A stretch of 64,000 nucleotides of DNA from an uncultured Alteromonadales bacterium (GTDB lineage: Bacteria; Pseudomonadota; Gammaproteobacteria; Pseudomonadales; Cellvibrionaceae): contig CALMJT010000104.1 in assembly GCA_937864365.1 (NCBI GenBank), forward strand, positions 1 to 64,000, read 5' to 3'. The translations under genes and the position numbers were made by a program. The notes under the pieces are model-generated. The model made no database searches, had not been told where the DNA came from, and was given only the letters and a program-made list of their open reading frames with translations. Shown here piece by piece: positions 39,202 through 50,426 of the stretch (its first letter is position 1; every line of letters begins with the position of its first letter).

Positions 39202-41631
39202 ATGATTAATATGTCTTCAGAAGGTTTCGAAAGTACAAACGCCGGACTACCTTTATTGCCACTTCGAGACGTGGTTATCTACCCGCACATGGTAATCCCT
39301 TTGTTTGTCGGTAGAGAGAAATCTATAGAAGCTCTAGAGCAAGCGATGGCAACTGACAAGCAGGTATTGTTGCTGGCTCAAAAAAATGCATCTGATGACG
39401 ATCCAAGTCCAGATCGGTTGTATGAAATTGGTACTGTTTCTTCGGTATTACAGTTGCTAAAGCTTCCCGATGGCACAGTTAAAGTGCTAGTTGAGGGCGG
39501 TGAGCGTGCGCGCGTTACCTCAATTGATAGCGAGGGGAATTTTTACAAAGCGCACATCGAGTTGCTTGAACCCGAAGAGATACCCGCCCGTGAAGGCGAG
39601 GTTTTGGTAAAGACGGCACTCAGTCAGTTTGAGCAATATGTGAATCTCAGTAAGAAAGTACCGTCTGAGGTGATGACCTCTTTGTCGGGCATCGATGAGC
39701 CAGGTCGCTTGGCAGATACCATAGTTGCTCACATGTCTCTTGAGCTTCCGCAAAAACAAGAAATTCTTGAGATGGTCAATGTTCGAGAGCGCCTTGAGCA
39801 CATTCTAGGACTTATTGAGGCTGAAATTGATCTTTTCCAAGTCGAAAAACGCATTCGTGGTCGCGTTAAAAAGCAAATGGAAAAGAGTCAACGTGAGTAT
39901 TACCTAAACGAGCAAATGAAGGCCATTCAGCGTGAGTTGGGTGATCTTGGTGACGAGCCAAATGAGCTTGAAGATCTTGAGCAAAAGATTGCCGATGCCG
40001 GGATGCCGGAGGAAGCTGAGAAAAAATCTCGTGCTGAATTGAACAAGTTGAAGATGATGTCTCCTATGTCTGCCGAAGCTTCGGTGGTGCGTTCTTATAT
40101 CGACTGGATGTTGAATGTACCTTGGACTAAAAAGAGCAAAGTTCGTAATGATTTGGCGCGTGCCGAAGAAATTTTAGAGCAAGATCATTATGGTCTTGAA
40201 GAAGTTAAAACTCGTATTTTGGAATATCTGGCCGTTCAGAAACGTGTTCGCAAGATTAAGGGGCCAGTTTTGTGTTTGGTCGGGCCTCCCGGTGTTGGTA
40301 AAACTTCACTGGGTGAATCTATTGCGCGTGCAACAAACCGTAAGTTTGTTCGTATGGCTTTGGGCGGTGTTCGAGACGAGGCTGAAATTCGAGGACATAG
40401 ACGTACCTATATCGGTTCGTTGCCGGGTAAATTAATCCAAAAAATGTCTAAAGCAGGTGTTAAAAATCCATTATTCCTCTTAGATGAGATCGACAAAATG
40501 GGTATGGATCATCGTGGTGATCCTGCATCTGCTTTGCTTGAAGTATTAGATCCCGAACAAAACTTCAGTTTTAACGATCATTATCTGGAAGTTGATTATG
40601 ACTTATCAGATGTAATGTTCGTTTGTACGTCGAACTCTATGAACATTCCTGGTCCACTGTTGGACCGTATGGAAGTCATAAGAATTCCGGGCTACACCGA
40701 AGACGAAAAAGTTAATATCTCTACAAAGTATCTAATTCCAAAACAAGTGCAACGTAACGGCTTGACCGAAGGTGAAATCACCATCAAGGAAAATGCGTTA
40801 AGAGATATTATCCGCTATTACACTCGCGAAGCTGGTGTGCGTGGTTTAGACCGTGAAATCGCCAAAATCTGCCGTAAAGTTGTAACTCAGCACGTTAAAG
40901 ACAAAACCAAAGTTCAGGCCGAGGTTGATAGCGATGTGCTTGAAAACTACTTGGGTGTGAAGCGCTTCGACTACGGCGTGGCCGAGCAAGAGAATCAAGT
41001 TGGCCAGGTTACAGGTTTGGCTTGGACGCAAGTTGGTGGAGAGCTTTTGACTATTGAATCAGCTTCTTTAAGAGGAAAAGGGCGCCTGGTTAAGACCGGT
41101 TCTCTTGGCGACGTCATGCAGGAGTCGATTCAAGCTGCAATGACGGTTGTTAGATCTCGATCTCAAGTGTTAGGTATAGATCCAAACTATTCAGAAAATA
41201 CTGATTTACATATTCACGTTCCTGAAGGTGCCACACCTAAAGATGGCCCAAGTGCGGGTATCGCAATGTGTACTGCACTTGTGAGTGTTCTCACCAACAT
41301 TCCCGTTCGTGCTGATGTAGCTATGACAGGAGAGATCACTCTTAGAGGCGAGGTATTACGGATCGGTGGATTAAAAGAGAAGCTCTTGGCGGCGCATCGT
41401 GGTGGTATCAAAACAGTGTTGATTCCTGCCGATAATGAACGCGACCTTAAAGAAATTCCCGATAACATTAAGGCTGATTTAGTTATTAAACCTGTTAAAT
41501 GGATTGATCAAGTACTTGAGGTTGCACTAACTCATTTACCGGAACCGTTCTCAGATGAGGAATACAGGGCTTTAGAGGAAAAAGAGCGAGCTAAAAAAGA
41601 CGCTCCTATTGAAACTGCAAGCAGACATTAA
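39202..41631 (+). CDS. lon: Endopeptidase La (Lon protease)
   Basis: LPLRDVVIYPHMVIPLFVGREKSI; GPPGVGKTSLGESIA; PKDGPSAGIAM catalytic Ser. Confidence 0.98.
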   Translation: MINMSSEGFESTNAGLPLLPLRDVVIYPHMVIPLFVGREKSIEALEQAMATDKQVLLLAQKNASDDDPSPDRLYEIGTVSSVLQLLKLPDGTVKVLVEGGERARVTSIDSEGNFYKAHIELLEPEEIPAREGEVLVKTALSQFEQYVNLSKKVPSEVMTSLSGIDEPGRLADTIVAHMSLELPQKQEILEMVNVRERLEHILGLIEAEIDLFQVEKRIRGRVKKQMEKSQREYYLNEQMKAIQRELGDLGDEPNELEDLEQKIADAGMPEEAEKKSRAELNKLKMMSPMSAEASVVRSYIDWMLNVPWTKKSKVRNDLARAEEILEQDHYGLEEVKTRILEYLAVQKRVRKIKGPVLCLVGPPGVGKTSLGESIARATNRKFVRMALGGVRDEAEIRGHRRTYIGSLPGKLIQKMSKAGVKNPLFLLDEIDKMGMDHRGDPASALLEVLDPEQNFSFNDHYLEVDYDLSDVMFVCTSNSMNIPGPLLDRMEVIRIPGYTEDEKVNISTKYLIPKQVQRNGLTEGEITIKENALRDIIRYYTREAGVRGLDREIAKICRKVVTQHVKDKTKVQAEVDSDVLENYLGVKRFDYGVAEQENQVGQVTGLAWTQVGGELLTIESASLRGKGRLVKTGSLGDVMQESIQAAMTVVRSRSQVLGIDPNYSENTDLHIHVPEGATPKDGPSAGIAMCTALVSVLTNIPVRADVAMTGEITLRGEVLRIGGLKEKLLAAHRGGIKTVLIPADNERDLKEIPDNIKADLVIKPVKWIDQVLEVALTHLPEPFSDEEYRALEEKERAKKDAPIETASRH

Positions 41632-42164
41632 TTAATTTGAGTGGCCGATCACTATTTTCGGTCACTTATATTATTAATGAAGTGATTCCATTAGATTTTT
41701 TGTGAAAGTTAGAAAAGTATTTTTCAATTATATTTTAGGGTTTATTCAAGTTAAAAATAAACGCTAAGTAATTAACTTTCAATTTTATTATGCTGAATTT
41801 CTAATGATCTCTCTTCTCTAATAGTTTGTAGACAATATAATAAACAACACTGAAATTTTATTTACGGTTAAAAACGTGAATATTTTTTTAAGTATTTATT
41901 TGATTTCTTTGCGCGGTGCACTTGAATATAAATTCGATTTTATAAACAAGGTCACTTTGTGTGTAGAAATTTTAAACTAATGATGAGTTTATTTTTTGTT
42001 TTACGGATTTTTACTGTTTTAATGTGAGTGTTCCTTGACCCTTTACAGCACTGTTGGTATAAAACGCTCTCTCAGAGCCACGGGTTCCGGGGCTTAAAAC
42101 TAAATTACATTAAAGTAAAAATTATTAAACTCAATCTCTAATCAATATATAAGAGGGGTAAAGT

Positions 42165-42440
42165 GTGAATAAATCAGAGCTAATCGAAGCCATTGCGGAA
42201 TCAGCAGATATACCTAAAGCAGCTGCTGGTCGCGCGTTAGACGCGATGGTTGACGCCGTTACAACTGCTCTGAAAGACGGCGATCAAGTTGTGCTCGTTG
42301 GATTTGGTACTTTCTCTGTGAAAGATCGCGCTGCCCGTACCGGCCGTAATCCACAAACTGGCGCTCCAATCGAAATTGCAGCAGCAAAAATTCCAAGCTT
42401 TAAACCGGGTAAAGCATTGAAAGATGCGGTAAACCCATAG
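42165..42440 (+). CDS. hupB: DNA-binding protein HU (HupB-type)
   Basis: [32 protein letters not shown]...[24 protein letters not shown] start; follows lon. Confidence 0.95.
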   Translation: MNKSELIEAIAESADIPKAAAGRALDAMVDAVTTALKDGDQVVLVGFGTFSVKDRAARTGRNPQTGAPIEIAAAKIPSFKPGKALKDAVNP

Positions 42441-42984
42441 TTAATTAAGCGGTATTTAAAACACCCGTTTTTAAAGGTTGTCTTCTCCTAGTTTAATTAG
42501 GGAGAAGGACCTTTTAAATTATACGTAAAGTATAAAAATTTTTTCTCGCGAATATTTCATTTCATAATTGAGCATTTTGCTCCACCTATACCCCCTTCAA
42601 AATTAGAATCATTTTTCTTTCACGCGCTTTTTATTTTTAAATGTTCGCGTTTTATTTCTTCAGTGATGTTTAGATTTAAAAAAATAAACACTCATTCTTT
42701 AGTTCAATTTTTAAAATCTCCGAAGAGTAAATTTTGAACAGATTGTTAAGCTCAGGGATCGCATTGCGTTAAAAACTACGTTGAGATCACTAAATACCTA
42801 GAAACTTTGCTGAAGTTATTAAAGAATATTTTGATTTACATGTGGTTTTTGTAACAATACACGTTTGGTAATCAACACTAGATTTCCGGTTCCTATATAG
42901 GTCGGTTTTCTAAAACTGAAGTCATAACGGCTAAAAAAATTCTTATTAGAATTGCCGTTTCGAAACAATTATCTGGTAACTAAC

Positions 42985-44877
42985 ATGCTGCAATCATTTC
43001 GCGATAACCTGAAAGGTGGTGTCGCAATTATTCTAGTTGGACTCATTTGTATTCCATTCGCGATATTTGGAATTGATTCTTTGTTTTCGCAATCGTCGGT
43101 GGTGCCAGAAGTCGCTGAGGTTAACGGTAAGAGCATCACTCAGTATGAATTGGATCAGGCGCTTCAACTTCAGAAGAGACAACTCGTTCAGCAGTTTGGT
43201 GAAAACCTACCACCAGACTTTTTGAGTGACGATAGATTGCGTCAACCTGTCTTAGAAAGTTTAGTTCAGCGAAAAGCTTTGTTGCAGGCTGCAGAAAAAA
43301 GCGGTTTAACGGCTTCTGAGAAGCAGCTCAATGAAATTATTCTTTCCTCTCCCGAATATCAAGTTAACGGTAAGTTTGACACGCTTCGTTTTCAGCAAGT
43401 CTTACGAGGTGCCGGTTACACAGTTGCAACTTATAAAGGATTGCTAACCGATGAGGTTGTGTTGAATCAATACGCAACCACAGTTGGTCAATCTAATTTC
43501 GCGCTAGATTCGGAGGTTAAAGCCTTAACTAAGTTAGGTTTGCAAACCCGAGATTTTGATTTTGTTACCTTAGACATAAATACGGTGTTGCCAACCATTG
43601 AAGTATCAGATGCTGAGATCGATGAATACTACCAATCACATCAAGATCGTTACTTGGAACCTGAGTCGGTAGTTATCGAAGCGGTTGAGATTAATACAGA
43701 CGATTTCCTTGCTAATATTGAAGTCAGTGAAGAAGCTCTCAAACAAGAATACGATGCAGAAGTTAAAAATTACCAAGCTACTACCGAACGTCGCGCGTCG
43801 CATATCTTGTTAGACGATAGCGCCGACGATTACCAAGAAACCTTAGCGTCAATTCAATCGCGTATAGCCAGTGGCGAAGACTTTGCGACTTTGGCCAAAG
43901 AGTTCTCACAAGATTTTGGCTCAAAGGATTCCGGTGGTGACGTTGGTTACACATCTGGCTCTACCTTTGTAGAGCCATTCGAAACTGCTTTGGCGAATTT
44001 GTCTGTGGGCGGAATTTCTGAACCCGTAGAATCACAGTTTGGTGTTCACATTATCAAACTCACCGATGTTCAAGAAAAAGCGGCTCCTACCTTTGATGAG
44101 CTGAGATTTGAATTAGCTCAACGTATTAAAACCTCTGAAGCGGAAACGGTTTTTGTTCAAAAATCCGAGCTGTTGGCAGACATTGCTTACAATGTTAATG
44201 ATCTTAAACCTGTAGCGGATGAGTTGGGTGTTGAGTTGTGGACTTCGGCACGTTTTAATCGTCAAACTCCAGCGGGATTGGCAGCAAATCCAGAAGTTTT
44301 AGATCAAGCGTTCGATGAAGACTTAATTGCCAGTGGCCGCACCAGCGACATTATCAGTTTGGGCGATAATCGTTCAGTGGTTATCCGTGTAATCGAACAT
44401 ACGCCAGAGTCTGTTAAGTTATTGGAACAGGTTAAAGAACAAGTAGCCGAATCGGTAAAAGCCGATAAAGCACAGCAGCGTTTATTGGAAGTTGCTGATG
44501 AGCTTTTGGCATCTGCGAAAGGAACAAGTTTTTCAGAAGCCGTAAGCAATCAAACCTTGTTGGAAGGTGTCGAATTGACATTGACTCAAGCTCGGGAAGT
44601 AAGCCGACAACAAACGGAGTTTCCTTCTGATCTAGTCAGTGAAATTTTTAGTTATTCCAAGTCTGACGCTGAAAACACTGCGTTTTCAAAAGTTGAATTG
44701 GCATCTGGCGGTGTTGCTTTAGTTCAATTCCTTGAAGTTAAAGAAGGGGACTTAACCAAGGTTTCCGAGCAAGAACTGAACGCTGTCAATGCACAGTTAG
44801 CCCAAGCCTATGGCAATGCCGACATTAGCAATGTTAGAAAAGTGATTGTCGATGAGTCTGACGTTGAATATCGGTGA
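42985..44877 (+). CDS. ppiD: Peptidylprolyl isomerase PpiD / SurA N-terminal domain protein
   Basis: MLQSFRDNLKGGVAIILVGLICIPFAIFGIDSLF; rotamase region ASHILLDDS...GGDVGYTSGSTFVEPFE; after hup. Confidence 0.93.
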   Translation: MLQSFRDNLKGGVAIILVGLICIPFAIFGIDSLFSQSSVVPEVAEVNGKSITQYELDQALQLQKRQLVQQFGENLPPDFLSDDRLRQPVLESLVQRKALLQAAEKSGLTASEKQLNEIILSSPEYQVNGKFDTLRFQQVLRGAGYTVATYKGLLTDEVVLNQYATTVGQSNFALDSEVKALTKLGLQTRDFDFVTLDINTVLPTIEVSDAEIDEYYQSHQDRYLEPESVVIEAVEINTDDFLANIEVSEEALKQEYDAEVKNYQATTERRASHILLDDSADDYQETLASIQSRIASGEDFATLAKEFSQDFGSKDSGGDVGYTSGSTFVEPFETALANLSVGGISEPVESQFGVHIIKLTDVQEKAAPTFDELRFELAQRIKTSEAETVFVQKSELLADIAYNVNDLKPVADELGVELWTSARFNRQTPAGLAANPEVLDQAFDEDLIASGRTSDIISLGDNRSVVIRVIEHTPESVKLLEQVKEQVAESVKADKAQQRLLEVADELLASAKGTSFSEAVSNQTLLEGVELTLTQAREVSRQQTEFPSDLVSEIFSYSKSDAENTAFSKVELASGGVALVQFLEVKEGDLTKVSEQELNAVNAQLAQAYGNADISNVRKVIVDESDVEYR

Positions 44878-44934
44878 GATATTACCGATAAAGTAAAACA
44901 TCGATAGAGCAAAACATATCGATAAATAACAAAT

Positions 44935-44961
44935 AAAAAAGCCGCTTATGCGGCTTTTTTT
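44935..44961. terminator. Bidirectional intrinsic terminator between convergent ppiD and mltD
   Basis: AAAAAAGCCGCTTATGCGGCTTTTTTT. Confidence 0.8.
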
Positions 44962-45044
44962 GTATTTAGATGCTAGTCCTAACGCTGGTTGAAGATGGTC
45001 TAACAGTATCGTCAAACCATCTCATCCAAACTCAAGACAGTAGG

Positions 45045-46700
45045 TTAATGTAAATTCGTCACATTCACGAATAAGGTTAACAAATCACCTGGTTGTAAAT
45101 ATTTTTTTGCAGCATAGCCGCTGTTCCAGTTTTTAATTTGCTGAACACTTAGATTAAATTTCTGAGCGATTAGCGCTAGAGAGTCTCCCTTCTTTACCTT
45201 GTAACTTACCTTTCTGACGGTAGCATTGTCGGCCAATGTGGTTTGTGGAATTGAGATGTTGCTTGTCGATGTCGATTTTGACCAAATGGTGAGTTTTTGG
45301 TTAATTTGTAAGGGATCGGTTGGGGCTAAACCATTCCATTTGGCAAGCTCACGAACACCTACACGATATTTTTTAGCAATACTCCAAAAACTGTCGCCCT
45401 GTTGAGTTGTATAAACGATTTTTTGAGTATTCGTGGTTGGCGAGGTATTTTGTTTTCGGCTGATTCGCTGGCTTTGACTTTGTGTGTATTGATTGGCCGG
45501 TGATTTAGCCACAGGAATAATCAATGCGTCGCCAGCTCTGATGGTGTTATTTTTTAAATTGTTGGTTGCTTTTAATGTTGCCACATCGGTGTTGAATTTT
45601 TTGGCGATTGTGATCAAAGAATCACCGCTGGCAATTGTGTAACGTTCCCAGCCAACACGCTGGTCTTGAGGTAATGCGGCAAGATTCTCGTTAAACAATG
45701 CTATTTTTTCGGCAGGTATTAGTAGTGAGTGATGTCCTTTAGGGTCGGTCGCCCAGCGATTGTAGCCAGGGTTAATTCGGTATAACTCGTTAATACTAAT
45801 ATCCGCGAGTTCAGCAGCCTGCGATAAATCGATTTGTGAACCTACTTCTACAATTTCAAAATAAGGTGCATTTATTATTGTTGGTAATTCAAGGCCATAT
45901 TTTTCTGGGTCGGCAACGATTTTAGATAGAGCAATGAGTTGCGGTACGTAGGCCGCTGTTTCGTTCGGAAGCCTCAAAGACCAGTAATCGATGCTTTTGC
46001 CTAACTTTTCGTTGCGCTGTTTCGCGCGTTTTACTGTACCTTCACCAGAATTGTATGCGGCAAGGGAGTGTAGCCAATTGCCATCAAAAAATTTATTAAG
46101 ATATTTTAAGTACTTGATGGCAGCTTCGGTAGATTCAACAATATCGCGTCGCCCGTCGTACCACCAATTTTGCTCTAATCCGTAGCTTTTACCTGTACTT
46201 GGGATAAATTGCCAAATTCCGGCGGCTCGGCCGTGGGAATAGGCGAATGGATCGAACGCGCTTTCAACAATAGGTAAGAGCGCTAACTCCGTTGGAAGTC
46301 CTTCTTCTTCCATTCGCTCTACAATGTAATGCAGGTATAAACTGCCACGTTCGCCAACTCTTTCTATGTAGGTGGGGTGTTTTTGATACCATTCTATATA
46401 GGTTTGAACTCGGGCGTGATCAATCTCTTCAAAACCATATCCGTTACGAATTCTCGACCACAAATCGGTATTGTCACTCAGTCGATAGTTTTGGGCGCCA
46501 AATTCTGAGATAGAGCAATCCCAATCCCCTTCTGCCGGTGGACTCGCAAGCGTATCAGACTCAACGATTGTTCTGGAAATATCAGATGTGGAGGTTGTTT
46601 CAGCAGCGTTGTCTTTGGGTGCTTTTATTTGCTGTGTTTGGCAAGCCGATAGAGTGATACACATACAAACGGCGCAAAAAATAGGGCGTAAATGAAGCAT
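45045..46700 (-). CDS. mltD: Membrane-bound lytic murein transglycosylase D with LysM repeats
   Basis: Lipobox LSAC; ALLPIVESAFDPFAYSHGRAAGIWQFIPSTGKSYGL; three LysM modules (YTIASGDSLITIAKKF, YTTQQGDSFWSIAKKY, YKVKKGDSLALIAQKF). Confidence 0.95.
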   Translation of the reverse strand: MLHLRPIFCAVCMCITLSACQTQQIKAPKDNAAETTSTSDISRTIVESDTLASPPAEGDWDCSISEFGAQNYRLSDNTDLWSRIRNGYGFEEIDHARVQTYIEWYQKHPTYIERVGERGSLYLHYIVERMEEEGLPTELALLPIVESAFDPFAYSHGRAAGIWQFIPSTGKSYGLEQNWWYDGRRDIVESTEAAIKYLKYLNKFFDGNWLHSLAAYNSGEGTVKRAKQRNEKLGKSIDYWSLRLPNETAAYVPQLIALSKIVADPEKYGLELPTIINAPYFEIVEVGSQIDLSQAAELADISINELYRINPGYNRWATDPKGHHSLLIPAEKIALFNENLAALPQDQRVGWERYTIASGDSLITIAKKFNTDVATLKATNNLKNNTIRAGDALIIPVAKSPANQYTQSQSQRISRKQNTSPTTNTQKIVYTTQQGDSFWSIAKKYRVGVRELAKWNGLAPTDPLQINQKLTIWSKSTSTSNISIPQTTLADNATVRKVSYKVKKGDSLALIAQKFNLSVQQIKNWNSGYAAKKYLQPGDLLTLFVNVTNLH

Positions 46701-46968
46701 ACGTCTTTGGGTAATCCTAACGATATTTTATAAGTTTAATAACTCTGAGATTGAGCACTCTTAATGATAAAAAGCGACTAAAAGTCTATCGCTTTCAATT
46801 TTTTGAATGAGAAATCGCTCAAATAGTGTCATGTTGTTTGAAAGTATAAATGATTCAAATTGAAGATATCTATGTCATTAGAACCATTAAAGATAAAACA
46901 ACCGAATTTTAGTTCCGATAATTTTATCTGGAGTGAACAATATAGAGGTAAAGATCGAATACAGTTTT

Positions 46969-47808
46969 TTAAAATCGATCCTTCCACAATCGTATTTGAG
47001 CGAATGTTTCAACGTCGTTTAAAACAGGTTTTTCGGCAAGCTCTGCCGCTTTTTTCGTTACAGCAGGATCATTCCAGCGTAGAAATGGATTGATCAATAG
47101 TTCTTGTTGAATTGTTGTGGGAACGGTTGGTTTGTTATTGTTTCGTAACTCAATACAGGAATGTTTGAATTCTTGGATATCTTGATTGGCTGGCTCTACA
47201 GCTTCTGCAAATTTTAAATTATTAAGTGTGTATTCGTGTGCGCAAAAGTTTACAGTATTTGCAGGCAGAGCTTTCAGCTTCTTAAGTGAAGAAAGCATTT
47301 GCTCGGCGCTACCTTCAAACAAGCGTCCGCATCCGGCCACAAATAACGTGTCACCACTGAATAAGAACGAATGCTTTGAGTTCTTCGAAAAATACGCTAT
47401 GTGATCGCGGGTATGCCCCGTTACGGAAATAATTTCAAACGTTAAATTGGCAGACAGTTCAAGCGTGTCTCCTTCGGCCACAAACATAGATACTTGGGGC
47501 ACACGGTCGGACTTAACGCCATAAACCGGAGTATCGGGAAAAACCTTGAGTATTTGGTCGATTCCTCCAATATGGTCATGATGGTGGTGGGTGACTAAAA
47601 TTCCAGACAGAGACTTATTGTTGAGGCTTTTAAGCGTTTTGAGTACGGGTTCGGCACTACCAGGATCAACAATCCAACATTGTTGTGTTTCGGTATCTTC
47701 TATATACCAAATGTAGTTGTCATCGAAGGCGCCTATTGGTGATACTTCAATGGCACCCAGTGTTGTTTTATTGATCAAAGCTAAGGTATTTTCTGATAGT
47801 GAATTCAT
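46969..47808 (-). CDS. gloB: Hydroxyacylglutathione hydrolase (glyoxalase II)
   Basis: THHHHDHIGGID; GDTLFVAGCGRLFEGSAEQM; opposite strand of methyltransferase/rnhA. Confidence 0.96.
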   Translation of the reverse strand: MNSLSENTLALINKTTLGAIEVSPIGAFDDNYIWYIEDTETQQCWIVDPGSAEPVLKTLKSLNNKSLSGILVTHHHHDHIGGIDQILKVFPDTPVYGVKSDRVPQVSMFVAEGDTLELSANLTFEIISVTGHTRDHIAYFSKNSKHSFLFSGDTLFVAGCGRLFEGSAEQMLSSLKKLKALPANTVNFCAHEYTLNNLKFAEAVEPANQDIQEFKHSCIELRNNNKPTVPTTIQQELLINPFLRWNDPAVTKKAAELAEKPVLNDVETFAQIRLWKDRF

Positions 47809-48013
47809 AGGGTTGCGTTCTTTAGTGTTTTAATAAAATGGCGCAGGTAGATCTATCGGTACCAATACTGAAAGAGGTCGATCCAAAGTGCAAGTTGGTA
47901 ATTTCGCAAGGAAATTACTTCGCCTCAAGGTCTTTACATATCGTTGTTTTCTCAAGTTAACTTGGGATTGTGGCGAAGGAAAATGTTCGACGCTAAAAAA
48001 ATCATAAATATCG

Positions 48014-48952
48014 TTGGCGGTAAGCTGGTCCATGTCTGATAAGCATTTTTTTGATCACAAAGAGATACTCCCTTCTTTTATTCAACAGCGCTTGGATAGC
48101 TGGTTTGGCGTAGCCGAAATAGAGTCCTTAGCGCCATCGTTGGAGGCATGGTTTGAAACCCCTTTAGGTAGCAGCTTGCTAGAAGCTGAGCAAGAAGTGA
48201 TTGATACCGCGTTAAATTATTTGTTCGGCTATCACTTGATGCAGCTCAGTATTGATCGCAGAGCAAAGCTTTATGAAAAAAGTAAAATTAATCACTGCTT
48301 TGGGCTACATCCCATGGCAACTGACGGAAAGGTTTATACCGCAACGTCAAATTTTGAAAGCTTGCCTTTAGAGAGCGATGTCATCGATGTTGCCATATTG
48401 CATCATGTTTTAGAGTTCTCATCCGATCCGCATCGCCTGCTTCGGGAGGTGGCTCGAACCATTACTCCCCATGGATACATGGTTATAGTTGGATTCAATC
48501 CCATAAGTTTGTTGGGTATTCGAAGACAGATTGCCCGACACACGTTAAGAAAGCCCCACCAACGCTCACACGCAATTCGTTTGTCTCGATTGGTTGATTG
48601 GTTACGTTTATTGGATTTCACACCAGTTAAAATCCAACGAGGTTTGTTTAGGATTCCGGTCAACAATCGATTCTTATTAAATCACTGGCGTTGGTTCGAG
48701 CGATTCGGCGCAAAGTTACTCACGCCGACCGGTGGGTTTTATCTAATTATCGCGCGTAAGCAAACAGCAGCCGTAACGCCCATAAAACCCAGTTGGAAGT
48801 TTGCCAAGCCGGTTTCAGGATTTGCAGTTGGTGCAGCATCAAGTGCCGGTGCCGGGTCTGTTCGTATTCACGATCGAGTCGGTGATCATGCAAAGTCTGA
48901 TGAAATTTGCTTGAAAAAGTCTGATGAGAATTGTTTGAAATCGGAAGTTTGA
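48014..48952 (+). CDS. Class I SAM-dependent methyltransferase
   Basis: ESDVIDVAILHHVLEFSSDPHRLLREVARTITPHGYMVIVGFNP; upstream of rnhA. Start codon uncertain. Confidence 0.85.
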   Translation: MAVSWSMSDKHFFDHKEILPSFIQQRLDSWFGVAEIESLAPSLEAWFETPLGSSLLEAEQEVIDTALNYLFGYHLMQLSIDRRAKLYEKSKINHCFGLHPMATDGKVYTATSNFESLPLESDVIDVAILHHVLEFSSDPHRLLREVARTITPHGYMVIVGFNPISLLGIRRQIARHTLRKPHQRSHAIRLSRLVDWLRLLDFTPVKIQRGLFRIPVNNRFLLNHWRWFERFGAKLLTPTGGFYLIIARKQTAAVTPIKPSWKFAKPVSGFAVGAASSAGAGSVRIHDRVGDHAKSDEICLKKSDENCLKSEV

Positions 48953-49031
48953 TTCCGATAGCCGTTTGATCAAAACGTTGGAGTCGTTATCATAAGTCCC
49001 AACAGAATATTTGTATGAAACTGATCTATTT

Positions 49032-49478
49032 ATGCCCAAATCTTTAAAATCTGTAGAAATATTTACCGACGGTGCCTGCAAGGGAAATCCAGGTCCAGGA
49101 GGGTGGGGGGCACTTCTTCGCTATAACGGCAACGAGAAATCCTTCTATGGTGGTGAGGCAAATACCACCAACAATCGAATGGAATTGACCGCAGCGATTA
49201 AAGGTCTTGAAGCTCTCAAGGAGCCTTGTCAGGTCGATTTAACCACCGACTCTCAGTATGTTCGAAAGGGTGTTACCGAATGGATCAATCAATGGAAGAA
49301 AAACGGCTGGAAAACTTCTGCGAAAAAGCCCGTTAAAAATGTCGATTTGTGGCAGGAATTAGATCATTTGGCCTCTGTTCATTCGGTGGCGTGGCATTGG
49401 GTTAAAGGCCACGCAGGGCACAGAGAAAACGAAATTGCGGATGAATTGGCCAACAAAGGTATTGAAGGGCTGAACTGA
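49032..49478 (+). CDS. rnhA: Ribonuclease HI
   Basis: [23 protein letters not shown]...[15 protein letters not shown]...[21 protein letters not shown]; start ATG 49032. Confidence 0.97.
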   Translation: MPKSLKSVEIFTDGACKGNPGPGGWGALLRYNGNEKSFYGGEANTTNNRMELTAAIKGLEALKEPCQVDLTTDSQYVRKGVTEWINQWKKNGWKTSAKKPVKNVDLWQELDHLASVHSVAWHWVKGHAGHRENEIADELANKGIEGLN

Positions 49479-49532
49479 CGGCAAGTGTTTGCCTTCGTCC
49501 GAAACTTATCTGAATTTAGGAAGAGAATAAAC

Positions 49533-50264
49533 GTGCGACAAATTGTTCTAGATACCGAAACGACCGGTATTGATCCTGCGCAAGGGCACAGAATCATCGA
49601 GATTGGTTGTGTAGAAGTCATTGACCGAAAGCTTACGGGTCGTCATTACCATCAATATATCCACCCGGAACGTGAAGTCGAGCAAGAAGCTATTGAAGTT
49701 CACGGAATTACCAACGACTTTTTAGCAGATAAACCCAAGTTCGGTCAGATTGCCGACGAGTTTCTAGAATTCATTCGCGGCGCGCAGCTAGTCATACACA
49801 ACGCTGCTTTCGATATTGGGTTTATCAACAATGAACTGAAATTACTCAAGCGAAACGATGGTCAAGTCACCGATTTTTGTACGGTAATAGATACATTAGC
49901 GCTTGCCCGTGAAAAGCATCCGGGGCAAAAAAATAACTTAGACGCGCTCTGCAAACGTTATTTTGTCGATAACTCTGCTCGTGACCTGCATGGCGCTTTA
50001 CTCGACGCCGAAATTTTAGCAGACGTATATTTGTTGATGACCGGTGGTCAAACTTCTTTGGGTTTGAACGCGGGTAATGCGGGGCAACAAGAGTCTGGGG
50101 AAGTGGATAACAGAGAGATTCGGCGCCTCATGCCCGGAAGTTATTCCGTTCCTGTGTTGCAAGCCAGTCTCGACGAATTGTCTGCTCACGAATCGACTTT
50201 GGACGCCATTTCAAAAAGCTCAGGTGGAAATGTTGTTTGGCGTGCTGTAATCACCGAACACTAA
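49533..50264 (+). CDS. dnaQ: DNA polymerase III subunit epsilon
   Basis: RQIVLDTETTGIDPAQGHRIIEIGCVE; VIHNAAFDIGFINNEL; likely GTG start at 49533. Confidence 0.95.
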   Translation: MRQIVLDTETTGIDPAQGHRIIEIGCVEVIDRKLTGRHYHQYIHPEREVEQEAIEVHGITNDFLADKPKFGQIADEFLEFIRGAQLVIHNAAFDIGFINNELKLLKRNDGQVTDFCTVIDTLALAREKHPGQKNNLDALCKRYFVDNSARDLHGALLDAEILADVYLLMTGGQTSLGLNAGNAGQQESGEVDNREIRRLMPGSYSVPVLQASLDELSAHESTLDAISKSSGGNVVWRAVITEH

Positions 50265-50426
50265 ATTGAGCGTCTATTATTGGCTACGGTCTTATGTGTC
50301 CCAACCTGACAAGCTTGTTGTTGGCTTCCAGTTGGGACGGCTTAGCTAAATCGAGTTAACATCTTCAACTTAGGCAAGGCGCTTCGAAATTCACGAAACC
50401 GCCGGTAAATGGATGAAACTGATTTG

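Noticed and set aside
46860-47093. 77-aa plus-strand ORF
   Set aside because: Mostly antisense to the gloB 3' end, which is clearly coding on the minus strand.
47830-48033. 67-aa minus-strand ORF between gloB and the methyltransferase
   Set aside because: No recognisable motif; overlaps the methyltransferase start; composition not convincing.
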